Shown in pieces: positions 1-11,400 of a stretch of 64,000 nt of DNA (positions are counted from its first letter, which is position 1; each line of letters begins with the position of its first letter). The position numbers were made by a program, and so were the translations under genes. The notes beneath the pieces were generated by a model. The model made no database searches. It was not told where the DNA came from and was given only the letters and a program-made list of their open reading frames with translations. Source of the stretch: Hirsutella rhossiliensis (lineage: Eukaryota > Ascomycota > Sordariomycetes > Hypocreales > Ophiocordycipitaceae); contig NW_025408670.1 of assembly GCF_020360975.1 (NCBI RefSeq), positions 2,046,001 through 2,110,000 on the forward strand, written 5' to 3'.

Positions 1-168
1 GCCAAGCTAGACCGGAACAACGCATGGACGTACCACGCGCTGACGTTTGGAGGGAGTCTGGTGTTTAGCTTTGTCTGCATAATGGCTGTCCTAGGACTGT
101 GGGCGTGGACTCTGAGGACGGGGAGGGCGCACTTGGAACAGGTCAGAGACCCGTCCGACGGTGCTTAA
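1..168 (+). CDS. C-terminal fragment of a membrane protein (truncated by window edge)
   Basis: Frame 1 is open from the first base to a TAA at 166-168, giving 55 residues. Residues about 15-36 form one hydrophobic segment (LTFGGSLVFSFVCIMAVLGL) followed by a charged tail ending in DPSDGA, which looks like the last transmembrane helix and cytosolic tail of a polytopic protein such as a transporter. The family cannot be fixed from this fragment. It converges on the P450 gene, with 142 bases between the two stops. Confidence 0.45.
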   Translation, partial: AKLDRNNAWTYHALTFGGSLVFSFVCIMAVLGLWAWTLRTGRAHLEQVRDPSDGA

Positions 169-310
169 CGCGGCACTCGAGTCATCAACTTCGCGGCTCA
201 CGCCGCAGCCAAGCTCTTTTTGGGGGAAGAAGGGGTAGGCAGGGAAAGGGCCTGGAGAGGGTAGCAAGAGGCGTACAAGGTGCTCGAGAGGTGAGCCTTG
301 GGCTCGGCAC

Positions 311-1864
311 CTAGGTCTTGATCCCACGCAGCACTGTAGCGGCCTTTCCATCTCGAGGTACGATCCGACATGGATACCTCTTGGGATGGCTCGTCAAGCC
401 GCTGGTCAGTTCGACTACCGGCTCAATGTCGTTGCCATCGTTGTCTCTTGCCTTCTCAATGTTCATTGCGCTCAACATGGACGCAATGACAATCCACAAG
501 CTGGCCTCGGCCAAGTGCTTTCCGACGCATACTCTACGGCCGTAGCCAAACTGTCCGATGGGAAAGGGCTCGCCCAAGCCGCCCTCTTGTACCGGCATGT
601 ACCGATCCGGGTTGAAGTTATCCGGATCGGTATAGACCGACTCGTCATGCGTCATAGCCCGCGCGTTGGCGTAGACAAAGGAGCCCGCGGGGATGAAGTA
701 GCCGTTGTAGACATCATCCTCAAGGGAGCGATGAGGTATGCCAATGGGGGAAACGGGGCACCACCGCAGGGTCTCCTGGACAATGTAGTCAATGTACAGC
801 AGGCGAGGACGGTCCTGGAAGGTGGGCAGCTTGTCGCGTCCCACGACGTCGTCGATGAGGCGCTGTGCCTTTGCCTGCACTTGGGGATGAAGTATCATGT
901 TGAGGATGAAAACGACCAAGGAGCTCCACGTTGTGTCCTGGCCGGCGGCGTAGACGGCACCGGCGGCGCCCTTGATGTCGTCGTTGGACAGCTCCGGCTG
1001 CTCTCCCCTTTCTAGCTGGAGCTGTCTTTGGTCAAGCATGTCTTTAATGAGCGACTGGGCCCTTTGCTCGGAAGCCAAGACGGCGTCGAAGGGCTTGTCG
1101 TGCAGGTTGCAAATGGCCCACCTCCAGTCGGTGGCAAATTTGAGCGAGCGGTCATGAAAGCAGCGCGGCATCGACTTGAGAAAGGGGAAGAAGTCGACTG
1201 GGGTTCCGGCGGGGGCGCCGCCATGGGCAAGGGCGTAGCTGGCGTCGGCAGCCACCTGAATGAAAGGGTCGCTGTCGCTGTCGATGTTAATGCCGAAGCC
1301 TATGCCGAGGACGACGGCCGTGGCAAATCGCCTCAAGGCGTTTTCCCACTCGGCAGGGCTGTTGAGGATGCCCTTGAGCAAGATTGCCGTCTCACGCTCC
1401 TGCAGAGGCTGGTATCGCACGACGCTGCTCTTCTGGAAGCTCTTCTGCAGGATGCGACGGTGCATGCGAAAGTCCGGGCCCCATCTCAGGAAGGTGAGAG
1501 TCTTGCCCCAGCCCATGACCTCGAAAAGGACAAAGCGCGGGCGGTCGCAGTAGTTGGCGCCGCGTTTGTCCAGCAAGTCGACGGCGGTGCGGACCGAGTT
1601 GAGGACGACGACGGGCTGCCCCAAGACGTTGAAGGACAGGATATCGGATCCATATTCCTTGGACCATCGCATGTAGGCGTATTCGGGGCTGTAGGCAGGT
1701 ATGATGCGTAAATGGCCCAGGATCGGTTCTCCAGAAGGGCCAGGAGGGAGTGGCAGTGGGCTTCGCTTCGAGGTTGATCGGGCCAGGACCAACAGGAGGA
1801 TGGCGACGGCGACGGCGACGAAGGCGAGACCGGAGACTCCCGTCAGTAGCTGAAATAGGGCCAT
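311..1864 (-). CDS. Cytochrome P450 monooxygenase
   Basis: Intronless gene for 517 residues. Residues ~9-28 are a hydrophobic membrane anchor followed by a Pro-rich hinge (PLPLPPGP, ~36-43), typical of microsomal P450s on the ER. The I-helix oxygen-binding motif AGQDTT is at ~residue 306, the K-helix ETLR (ExxR) at ~364, and the haem loop FGYGRRVCVGK with its Cys ligand at ~445, so all catalytic landmarks are present and the length is normal. The frame continues 16 codons upstream without an ATG in good context; the ATG at 1864 places the anchor at the very N-terminus and was chosen. The C-terminal half resembles fungal OrdA-type (O-methylsterigmatocystin oxidoreductase-like) P450s, a loose grouping that does not define a substrate. 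No other biosynthetic genes adjoin it, so a role in a metabolite cluster is not supported. Confidence 0.93.
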   Translation of the reverse strand: MALFQLLTGVSGLAFVAVAVAILLLVLARSTSKRSPLPLPPGPSGEPILGHLRIIPAYSPEYAYMRWSKEYGSDILSFNVLGQPVVVLNSVRTAVDLLDKRGANYCDRPRFVLFEVMGWGKTLTFLRWGPDFRMHRRILQKSFQKSSVVRYQPLQERETAILLKGILNSPAEWENALRRFATAVVLGIGFGINIDSDSDPFIQVAADASYALAHGGAPAGTPVDFFPFLKSMPRCFHDRSLKFATDWRWAICNLHDKPFDAVLASEQRAQSLIKDMLDQRQLQLERGEQPELSNDDIKGAAGAVYAAGQDTTWSSLVVFILNMILHPQVQAKAQRLIDDVVGRDKLPTFQDRPRLLYIDYIVQETLRWCPVSPIGIPHRSLEDDVYNGYFIPAGSFVYANARAMTHDESVYTDPDNFNPDRYMPVQEGGLGEPFPIGQFGYGRRVCVGKHLAEASLWIVIASMLSAMNIEKARDNDGNDIEPVVELTSGLTSHPKRYPCRIVPRDGKAATVLRGIKT

Positions 1865-3739
1865 GTCTAGGCAAGGATGGGGGCCCGCAAGCCGAGGGTG
1901 AAATGCAAGCAAACCTATGGCGAGGTGCCAATGTCGTGAAGGAGAGGGGACGGAGAGGGCTGATGGCAGGAGGCACTGTAAGCTCCGGGATCTTCAGGGT
2001 AGCAGCCATGTTGGACCCCAAGGAGACGTCGATGCTCTGTAGGTACAGTACCTCTACGGTAGTACTGTAATTACTGCAGTCCCCTGGGATACTACTAGTA
2101 TCTTCAAGAGTCATACGACAAGGGGCCAGGAAGGCATGTACTTTGTGTCTGCAGTCGATGCCTGGCAGGTACTTTTGCGCAACTGCAGGGCGCAATTTCC
2201 ACGAGCCTCGGCCGCGTTCCTTCCTGCCCGAGGTGCCCTGGAAAGCGCTGGCGAAGCGCCGGCAAAGCGCCGGCAACGTGCTGTAACTGTGATGGTGTCA
2301 CTGAACGAACCTTGGAAGCACAGCTGTCGCTGCTGCACGTCATGCAGGGTGTAACTTAGACAACCCCGCAGGGTTGATGGCACCGGGTAATAGTACTGTA
2401 GGTAATTAGTAATAAAGCCTTTACGAACCAAGTCAGCCACTCCCCGCACAGTACAGGCCGTGTCGGGGAGACGCGCCTCTGCCCTGCCCGCATCGGAGGT
2501 ACTTTGCCAACCTCCCTTGGCAGTTGGTTGAGTCTTTTTATCTTTTTGCAATCCGCTCAGCAATAGGTATCTGCTTACTGTGGGTGCCGCGACCTTCCCG
2601 CCCCTCCTCGGCTGCCAAGGGGAGTGAGTTGCCGGCAATCGTCTCCTGCAGTCTTGACTTGTCTGTCCTCTTCTTCACTCCTCTTTTGGAGTTGCCGGCG
2701 GCACACGACGACACTAGGCAGTGCAAGAACCAATGTCTCCGTCTCTGCAGCGCCACCAGAGAAAGCTCCCTGGTGCATGCAACCTTTGCATCTGTTGGAG
2801 TCGAGGGGGCGGAGCATCGGTGTGCCATGCGCATATCCTTGGCGTCCTTTTGCCGGCCGGGACTGTCTTCGAGAAGTTGATTATTCCGGCGGCTATCGCA
2901 CAGGTAAGACCTGCCAGCTCATCAGGTACCGACCGCGAGGGTGAGGTTCGTTGAGGTGGATACCTAATCCAGCCATTCTCTCCAACAAGCCAAGTCACCG
3001 AAGGGCGAAGGTCAACATCCGTCTGACTACCTACACATGGCCATCATGATGTTATGTACATATATGCCTCCTGGATGCCGCAGCCATGGCTGTGAGAGAA
3101 CCGCCCTTCTTGTTCGTGCGGACAAGGCAAAAGTCAAAAAGAATACAAAAGAACAGATAGGCTCCGAGTCCGCGGCATTGGTTCACCGGCCCGGCCCCAG
3201 TTGCCGTGGCGTTGCCGGCCTAATCCGGCGACTGTCTGGTTGCCTGCCGCCGGCAATCGCTGACCCTCTTCTCCCCGACTGGACCTCGATGGGAGGAGGA
3301 GGGGGCCACAATGACGCGGGGACGAAGCCGTCTCGACACCAAGTGCAATCTGATGCTACCTACACGCTCTCCTTGCTTTTTCAGCCCTTCACCTACACCT
3401 CTCCTTCTACGTGAAATACGGCCTTCAGCATAGGCCATTGGCTCCCTCGGCAGATTGGCTCAAGACGACGCCTCGACATGTACCCTCCGTCCCAAAGAGC
3501 GTCAACGCAGCCGGCCCGTCTTTGTCTGGCTTGATTAAAAGCCCTCCTCTCCTCTCCTCTCCTCTCCCCTCCAGCCTAGCTAGCCTCGCTATTCGACACA
3601 AGGACGCCCCTGCCATGAGTCTCTGCCCTTCAAGACACCCACGGTTGACGGTGGCTTCTTATTTGCCTGATTCCTCGAAGCAATAAGATCCATCTACTCC
3701 CTGTTGCCCATGCGTCTCTTCTCTCGACTCTTCACCACC
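1865..3739. other. Intergenic spacer, no gene seen
   Basis: About 1.9 kb between the divergently transcribed P450 and dioxygenase genes, so it should hold both promoters. Short open frames here show no recognisable domain. Around 2035-2080 there are several TAGTACTGTA/GGTACAGTAC palindromic words, and 2255-2278 has a small GCGCCGGCAA duplication. Nothing else stands out. Confidence 0.6.
3542..3572 (+). promoter_or_regulatory. Pyrimidine tract upstream of the dioxygenase gene
   Basis: A run of CCTCT repeats on the coding strand about 170 bases before the chosen ATG. CT-rich stretches of this kind are common next to transcription start sites in filamentous fungi. The assignment is by position and composition only. 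Confidence 0.35.
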
Positions 3740-5294
3740 ATGCCACCGTCCGAGATGATGAGTGCAACGGCCAGGACCGGCCTCACCACGCAGCCCACCG
3801 ATGCCGATCCGCACCGTTACCAGACCGGCTTCAGCAACCGCTTCGCCTCCGAGGCCGTCCCCAACGTCTTGCCCCGGGGCCGCAACGTGCCCCAGAAAGT
3901 CAAGTACGATCTCTACTCGGAGCAACTCAACGGGACCGCCGTCATCTCCCCTCGGCATGCCATGCAGCACGTGTGGATGTACCGCATGCGACCGTCCGTT
4001 GTCCACGGCAAGATATCGGCCTCGAACGTGAATCCTCATGCAAGTGGCCCCTTTCCTGCATTGTGCCGTTGGAAGCACTGTCTGACGCCTCGCCAAGATC
4101 GAGTTCTGCTTCTCGGCAGCCAACGAGAGGGTCGAGTTTGTGGCTTCCCAGCAGGCTTGGGATCCCTTCCCGCTTCTGGAGCCGCACAATGCCGCCTCGG
4201 GCGTTCCAGGGACCGATTTTGTGCGCGGCATCCGGACCATCGGTGGCCAGGGGAGCCCGACTCTGCGCGAGGGCCTCGCCATCCACGTCTACTCGGCCAA
4301 CGCCTCCATGGACCAGCGCGCTTTTTGCAACAACGACGGCGACTTGCTCCTCCTGCCGCAGCACGGACGGCTCAACATACAGACGGAGCTCGGCTGGCTC
4401 ATGGTCCGACCGGGAGAGCTGGCCGTCGTCCAGGCCGGCATCCGGTTCCGCGTGCTGCTCCCGGACGGGCCGGTCCGCGGCTACATTCAGGAAATCTTCG
4501 GCACCCACTACCAACTTCCCGAGCTGGGCCCCGTCGGCTCCAATGGCATGGCTCTTCCGCGGGACTTTGCGTCGCCGGTCGCCAGCTTCGACATTGACGA
4601 GACTCCCTGGGACATAACGTACAAGGCGGCCGGGTCGCTGCACTCCTGCCAGCAGCGGCACACGCCCTTTGACGTGGTAGCGTGGCATGGCAACCTGGTG
4701 CCCTTCAAGTATGACATCGAGCTGTTCGTCAATATGGCCAATGCAAACACAGACCAGGCCGACCCGACCATCTACTGCGTGCTGACGGCCCCGTCCAAGA
4801 CGCCGGGCGTGTCCCTGACCGACTTCCTCGCCTTCACCAAGAAGTGGATCACGGCCGAGGACACCTTCCGCCCACCCTACTACCACCGCAACATGAGTAC
4901 CGAGGTCATGGGCCTCATCTACGGGCGCTACGGCGGCAGCAGCCACGTCCTCGATGGCGGCGGGCTCAGCTACGAGGCGAGCTACATGCCGCACGGCGAG
5001 ACGTACGAGACGTGGAGGAACGCGTCGACAAGGGAGTTGGGCCCGACGACTATCTGCGAAGACACAATGGCCTTTATGTTCCACATCAGCGTACCCCTTT
5101 ATCTGACAAAGTGGGCTCTCAGGGGCGATGGCGCCAAGTCCCTTCATCCGAGCGACCCGGGCCAGTGGGACAATGTCAAGGCTCACTTCCTCGATCACCT
5201 GGACGAGATTGACGCAGAATTGAAGGCCAGCGGGCTGCCCACGCTGTCTGAGAGCAAGAGGGAACGAAATTCGCGGGATCAAGGTCTTACTTGA
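3740..5294 (+). CDS. hmgA: Homogentisate 1,2-dioxygenase family protein
   Basis: Two exons, 3740-4027 and 4098-5294, encode 494 residues; the intron is GTGAAT...CTGAC...AAG (70 nt) and joins in phase 0. The enzyme opens the ring of homogentisate to maleylacetoacetate in Phe/Tyr degradation. The C-terminal half carries the iron-binding region: FRPPYYHRN followed by a Glu six residues on (STEVMG), and a later His in YMPHGE, matching the His-Glu-His triad of the human enzyme. Other conserved blocks are YQTGFSNRF near the N-terminus and TLREGLAIHVYSAN. An in-frame ATG at 3710 would add ten residues (MRLFSRLFTT) that look like a weak mitochondrial presequence; 3740 was preferred for its CACCATG context. 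The region around the splice junction is divergent from well-known fungal homologues, so it may be a paralogue. The usual partners (fumarylacetoacetase, maleylacetoacetate isomerase, HPPD) are not adjacent. Confidence 0.9.
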
Positions 5295-8200
5295 GGTCTT
5301 GCGGTTTGGTGTCGTCGGAGAAGACGAGAGACGCAGTTGACTAGAATCAAGGTCGTTGCTACCCGTGAACAAATGCTGCGGGTGAAATGGGAATACACTC
5401 GTGAAATATTGTCCCATGAGAGTGTTGTACATGGATACCTAGAAAATACAAGAGGTTAATTACTTTTCTTTCTCTTCTCGGACATTGGAGGCTGACTTCA
5501 ATGGACAAGACGTCAGTCCAAGCCTTTGCGTAGCATGAGTTGAGCCTCTACCTCGGTCTGTCTTCTCCTAAGGTACACCAGCACCGAGAAAGCTCGGCCG
5601 CCACTGTGCTTGGCCGAGGGTGGATGGCTCGGCATCTCGAGCGGAGCTGAAGCTGTCGTCCAATATGATGCCTGCACCGTAGCACAAGCCTCAAGGTCTC
5701 GGCGGGCCGGGAACGTGGATTACGGCTGGAAGACAGCCCCGCCGTCAAATCTGAAACCTATCGACTCCAGCTCTTTAAAAACTACGAATATTTGCCCAAG
5801 GATTGCGTATTGCTGTACGTCAACATTAGCCCACTTCGCCTGGTCTGACACTCGACAGGCCCTATTTGCATAACTCGTAGTTAAACGAATTTCGCACATC
5901 AGGTCAAAAGAGAGAAGGATCCAAGCCGGGGATCAAAACAGGCATCAAGCTGCGAACCAGATTATGCAGCTCCCAAGCAGAGCAATGCCGGACGTTGCCC
6001 GAGCTCAACGAACGACTGTGGCCGTAGCCTGCCGGCTCATCTCATGCACCCCTCCTTCAAATGGACAAAAGGGGAAGGATGGTGATGAGTCGCGCGCCAG
6101 ATCTCCATTCACACCATCTTTCCCCCAAGGATTCACTTCAGCCGGCCGGCGACGGGGGATGGCATATTTTGCAGGGCTGAGATGAAGACAAGCACGGCCT
6201 AATGATGCAGGGACAGGGCCAACTGTGGCGTCTGTTGTTTGACATCCCAGGAGCGGCTACGCACATGCTCGTGTCCATCAACTCGCAATGCGCTATTGTT
6301 CGACTGACAAAGCCAGTCGAGTCCAGACCTCCGGTGCTGGGACTCGGTCGTTGATAGCCTTGAAGAACATCATGGCGGGCTAAAGAGCGGCTGAGGCGTA
6401 GTGTGCAGCATGCGCCGCGGCTGACATGCACACGGGCGGTCAGTCTAGGGAGCCTACATACAGCCCAACTGACTCTCTTTGCGTATGCTGGAGACGACGC
6501 ACGTACTGTGCTTCACGCTCCTCGACATAAAGGCCCTCCGGGGCCGACGGCGGGCTCCGGGTTGCGGGACCCACTCCGGAGAACGGAGGCGGCACCTGTA
6601 TCTGTCGGACCGGACCGTCGCCTGAGGTTACTTGCAAAGACACGGCATGGCAGACGGCGCCAGGCAGTGACTGAGAGGAGTGCATTGCTCCGCATCTAAG
6701 CCTACTTGGTATAACCAGCAGTTCAATACAAACGACGGAAGCATCTTCCGGCGTCTGGCATCCCTCGTGGACCAAGCAGAGGCTGAAACGCGCTTGGTGA
6801 GGTGGCCTGGTCTGATCCCGAACCAAGATCGCGATGCGGCAAAGGCGCTAGTTTGAACCTGAGTTGGTTGCTTCGAGAACCTTGAGCGGGGACCAGTAGA
6901 ACGACGAGTGGCATGAATAGAATGGAACGTCTTTTCCCTTGTTCCTTCCTACCTAGGAAAGACAGGCGGCATATGCCGCAGCAGTGACAGCATGTGCGAG
7001 CGTGTAAAGCCAAGACGGGGTTTCCCTTGCGCCCTCCCTACCTAGTTCATGCTTATTCGAAACCATGCCTTAATTATTCATTTCCTTTTGTCTGCCCCGG
7101 GTGACTCGGTCGCGCCGTCCGTGATGAAAAGCTGGAGTTCCACTTGGCAGGGCCACAACTGAGGCCGTGATTCATGACTCCGGCCGGGACAAAGTCTATT
7201 CTTCATCAACAAAAAGATTCAACAAGAGTGGTTGCTGTGACGAGGTTGAGGGACGCGGTGGCAGAGAGGGGCTGCATTGGGGAGGCGCAAGGGCGTCTTT
7301 TGTCCTGTCTCGACGACAACGCAAGGCTGGTACCAAGTACGGAGTAATACGGATAGTCAGATCAGCATCTACGGCATCACAAGTTCACAAGTTCACAACA
7401 TTCTCTATTGCTGCCGTTCGTCGCGGCAACGGTGGAACCTTGCGAGGTGGAACCAGCCCGCAGCAGACCCGTACCTACTAGGTACCTAGGTACAGTACTT
7501 TACAGTGACCTGCCGCCATCTTATCAGTCTGTGAGCCCGCCCCAGAGCTGAAGCCGGCGGCCGGCACAGCGTGGCACAGGGCTGGGGGCGCCCTCAACAG
7601 GAGCCGAGATGGCGTGAACCTTCAACAGCCGTGACAATGTATCTCGAAGGTACCTTTGCAGCTTCCCCACGGCCTTGCTGCAGCGTGCATGAACGGACGT
7701 CCGTCCACCCCGAGGCTCGCCACCGCATACGGCGACCAGCAGGGAACACAGTCGCGATTCATTGTTGCCCTGAGGCTGTTTTCCCGCGGCGTGCGTCGAA
7801 AAAGGCAGTAATACGAATAAGTCAGGTACTTTGTAGGACTTTGTATGGAGGACTTTGCACGACTTCGTGCGAGCCGAGTACGTAAGCAGCCTCGCCATTC
7901 GGCCTCGTACCTGGACCGGTGAAATCCAGTGCCCCCGGTACAACCTTACCTTATGCAAGGTCCTGCCCCGGTGCCTTATCAGGTCACGTCTCCAGCAAAC
8001 TCCAGCCCAGCCAGGCCCCGTCGTTCCCCCTCCGCATCGCCGTCATCCATCCATCCATCCATCCATCATCTATGCATGTGGCCTGGCGTCGCGCACAAGT
8101 GCCTCGATCCCCTTTCGCTTCCACCGACACCTTGCTTGGCGTTTTTCTGTCCCCTGTCTCTGTCCCTTGCCCGCCGGCTCAACTGCCGCGTAACCCAAGA

Positions 8201-8486
8201 GAAAACAAGGCAGCGCCATTCCACGACGGCCATTTCCCTTCGAGTCCGTCCGGGCGTATGAGCACCCCGACGCCGCTGGGCCTGGCGGTCGACGAGACGC
8301 CGCACCCCGTCCTCGACAGACGGCTCGGCTTTGGCTCGCTGTCCCGCCTGCTCGTCGATGCCACCGATCCCACGACTTGACGGCCGACGGTGCGACCTCA
8401 GCGTCCCCGAGTCGCGATAATATTGACCCGCCCCAACACGACCTCTGTCGACCTTGGGCGCCTGTCCTCTGCCTCGCACCTTCGAC
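5295..8486. other. Intergenic spacer, no gene seen
   Basis: Some 3.2 kb without a convincing gene on either strand; the open frames present are short, Arg/Pro-rich and without domains. Around 7478-7497 there is a TAGGTACCTAGGTAC palindrome cluster. The last ~500 bases are CT-rich and probably hold the promoter and leader of the RhoGEF gene. Confidence 0.55.
8045..8069. repeat. ATCC microsatellite
   Basis: Five or so tandem ATCC units in the presumed leader region of the RhoGEF gene. Confidence 0.8.
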
Positions 8487-11400
8487 ATGTCTTTCCGCGC
8501 CGACGACCAGCGCCGTTACGGCCATGTCCCGCCTGTCCAGTATCCCGTCGCTGGTCAGAAACCCGATCGTCAGCCCGTTGGCCGCCGCCTCAGCTTCAAC
8601 ACCGGTGACGACGCCGCCTACCATGACGACCAGGCTTCGGACAGGCCCCCTACTTCTGTCCACGGCGCCCAGCCGCCGGGCGCTGACGAGCTCTTCCTGG
8701 ACAGCCCGACCGCCTCAAGCTCCTCCATGGGGCGCTCGCCTTTTGGTTCCACAAGCAGCGCGCTGTCTGGCTACCATCCAGACACGACGCCCCGGACGCC
8801 GCCTGCCCAGTCCACCTACAATCCTCAAAACTTCGCCCATGCATCCGGCGCTGCCTTTCGGCGATCTCCATCCTCGGCCGTTCCCCACCACTCGCACTCC
8901 TCCTCGCGATACTCCGCCACCAGCGCCAGCTCGCTTGGCACCTCCAGCTTTGCTCCGCAGACGTACAACCCCGCCGCCTACGCCAGCACGAATCCGCCGC
9001 AGCGCCAACCTACATATCCTGGTTACGGCCACGACCAAGGCTACGGAGCCGCCGTGGGATCTGGGGCTTCGGCAGTCTATGGGCAGTCGCCTGGTGCGAC
9101 CTACTCCGCGCCCTTGCCCCAACAACCCCTTCCCACCAGCCCTTCGACCTTCTCAGGCCCCAGCTCGCGCGACCAGACTCCCACCTACGACCCCTCTCAA
9201 TACGCTGCCGGCTTCTACTCCACTCATGGTGCCGACGCCGCCAGCCAGGGCTCCGGCCCCTACTCCGCCATACAGGCCCCGTATCCCGTTTCCTCGCATA
9301 TTCCAGTCGGCCCGAATTACGAGTTCGACGATCCACCTTCGCTCTACAACCGCCCTTTCCGATCCGATTCGCAGACGTCTCCTCGAGCCTCTCCTCACGT
9401 CCAGCCGCAGTCCCCGGCAGGGCTGCAGAGGCATCCTACCAATGCTCCGCTCCCGAGTCGGCCGATGGACGAGTTGATAGATGAGGAAGTGTATTGGGAC
9501 TCGAATGGACGACCGCTGGGGAGAGAACCCAGCATAGATGGGTTGACGTCGGAGAGCATCATGCAGGAAATCGAGGCCGAGCTGGGCGACGGCGGTCGCT
9601 GGCCGCGACGACGTCCATCCCCTATCAACGGCCAGCTGGCGCGTGAGCAAGCCGAGCAGTTGCGCCGGTGCAGCCCCGGCGCCGGTCCACACTCTCCCTC
9701 AGCACATTGGGCCTCCCCGGCCGCAGGGCTCCATTCCATCGATTACGACGACGACGATGATGACGACGACGATCCCGAGGGGACTGCCGGTGTGCTCGCC
9801 ATGCAGCAGGCCGAATTGGACGAGCAGCGCTTCAGTGGCAATGCTTTCATGTACCGCGACGTCCCAGCAGCCGTCCCATCGAACCCCCTGCCTCCGCCAC
9901 CCGAGGAAGACGACATAGGCAGTGACAGCGAATTTGGGGGCGCGGTCGACCTGGGCATGTTGAGCGGCAATCTTACGTACGGGACCACTGCTGGACCACA
10001 CCCGGACTCGTCTTTAGCGACCGAGGGATCACGCCCGCTGCCCACGCCGGACTACTACTCCTCGCTACACGAGGGCTATAATGCTGAAATGGACTATGGC
10101 GGCACCGGCGGGCTGCAGCCACCGAGGGTACATAGGCTTAGCTTTGACGAAGGCCGGGAGGAGAGCGTCTCGTTGCATTCACGGCAAAGTGGCACCGACT
10201 CTCCCACAAAGAACGACCATCAAGACCCGTACTATCCTGGCCTGTCCAGCCGCCCGCTACCGGCGCTGCCCCCTGGGCCTGATTCGGACAGCAGCTCGAT
10301 GCTGTCGGCTCACAACAGCCTGCGCTCGCAGCATCAGCACCATCACTCGCTCAGCGCCGATGCTCGCTATTACCAGGCCGACCCGGAGAAGTTCTATCAG
10401 ACCACTGCGCACCAGACGCTGCAGCCGGAGAGGTCGATATCGCTGTCCGGCCACAGCCATACCCCACAAGTTCAGGCCCCGACGAGGTCGCGGACAGATG
10501 CTGCAGAAGAACGAAAGAAGATGACCAGACAGCATATGATGGGCCTGCAGCATGGGCCGGGCTTCCCCGAGTCGGAAGTGGGCTCCGGCTTCCCTCCGGG
10601 AGCTTTTGACGGCATCACTCTGCCGAGCGGGCGCAAGAAGAAGTTTGTGCCCTCCAAGCTGACTGCATCCGACTTCCGCAGGTGCCAAGAACCCTGGGCC
10701 CTCAGTGGCATCGAGACCTGGGTTCGCTCCATGGGAGATGCAGAGATTGACCTCAGGGAGAAGACCATCGAAGAAGCGGTCACGAACTTGTTCGCGTTCA
10801 AGGTTCCCACAATGAATGTGGCAGATGCAGAGATGCTCAGCGGCCGAGTTGTCCAGCTCATGCTCAAGTCGGGCACTCTGCTTCCGGACGAGGAATGGGT
10901 CAAATTCGGCGAAGGCCACATTTCGGGCGTCCTGTGGCAGATGACTGGATCAGGCTGCTATGCCCCAAAGCTTCACGACTTCGAAACGGCCGGCCACTGC
11001 TACTCACGCCAGTGCAGTCGCTCGTCCAAGCGCATGTTCCTAGGCAGCTTGCTTCTTGAGCATGAGGAGGAGAATGATTGGCGCATCTTCCACAAGCTGA
11101 AGCCCGAAGATTATGAGGGAAGGTCCAACAAGGAACTCCAGCTCCAGTTCAACCTGCACGAGGTCGTCACCGGAGAGCGTACCTACCTCTACCAGCTGGA
11201 AATATTTCATGCACTCTATCGAGACGAATTGCGGGCGCGCGATCCTCCTGTTATCCATCCCGACAAGATCGACAAATTCTTGGCCACCGTGTTCAGAAAG
11301 CTGGACACCATCTTTGATATCAACAGGGATCATCTCCTTTCTCCTCTCAGGTATCGCCGCCAAGAGCAGGCACCGTGGGTTGTAGGATTCAGCGATATTT

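Noticed and set aside
3942..5432. 496-codon open frame on the minus strand over the dioxygenase
   Set aside because: It is the antisense shadow of a clearly conserved gene with strong codon bias; no domain is seen in its translation.
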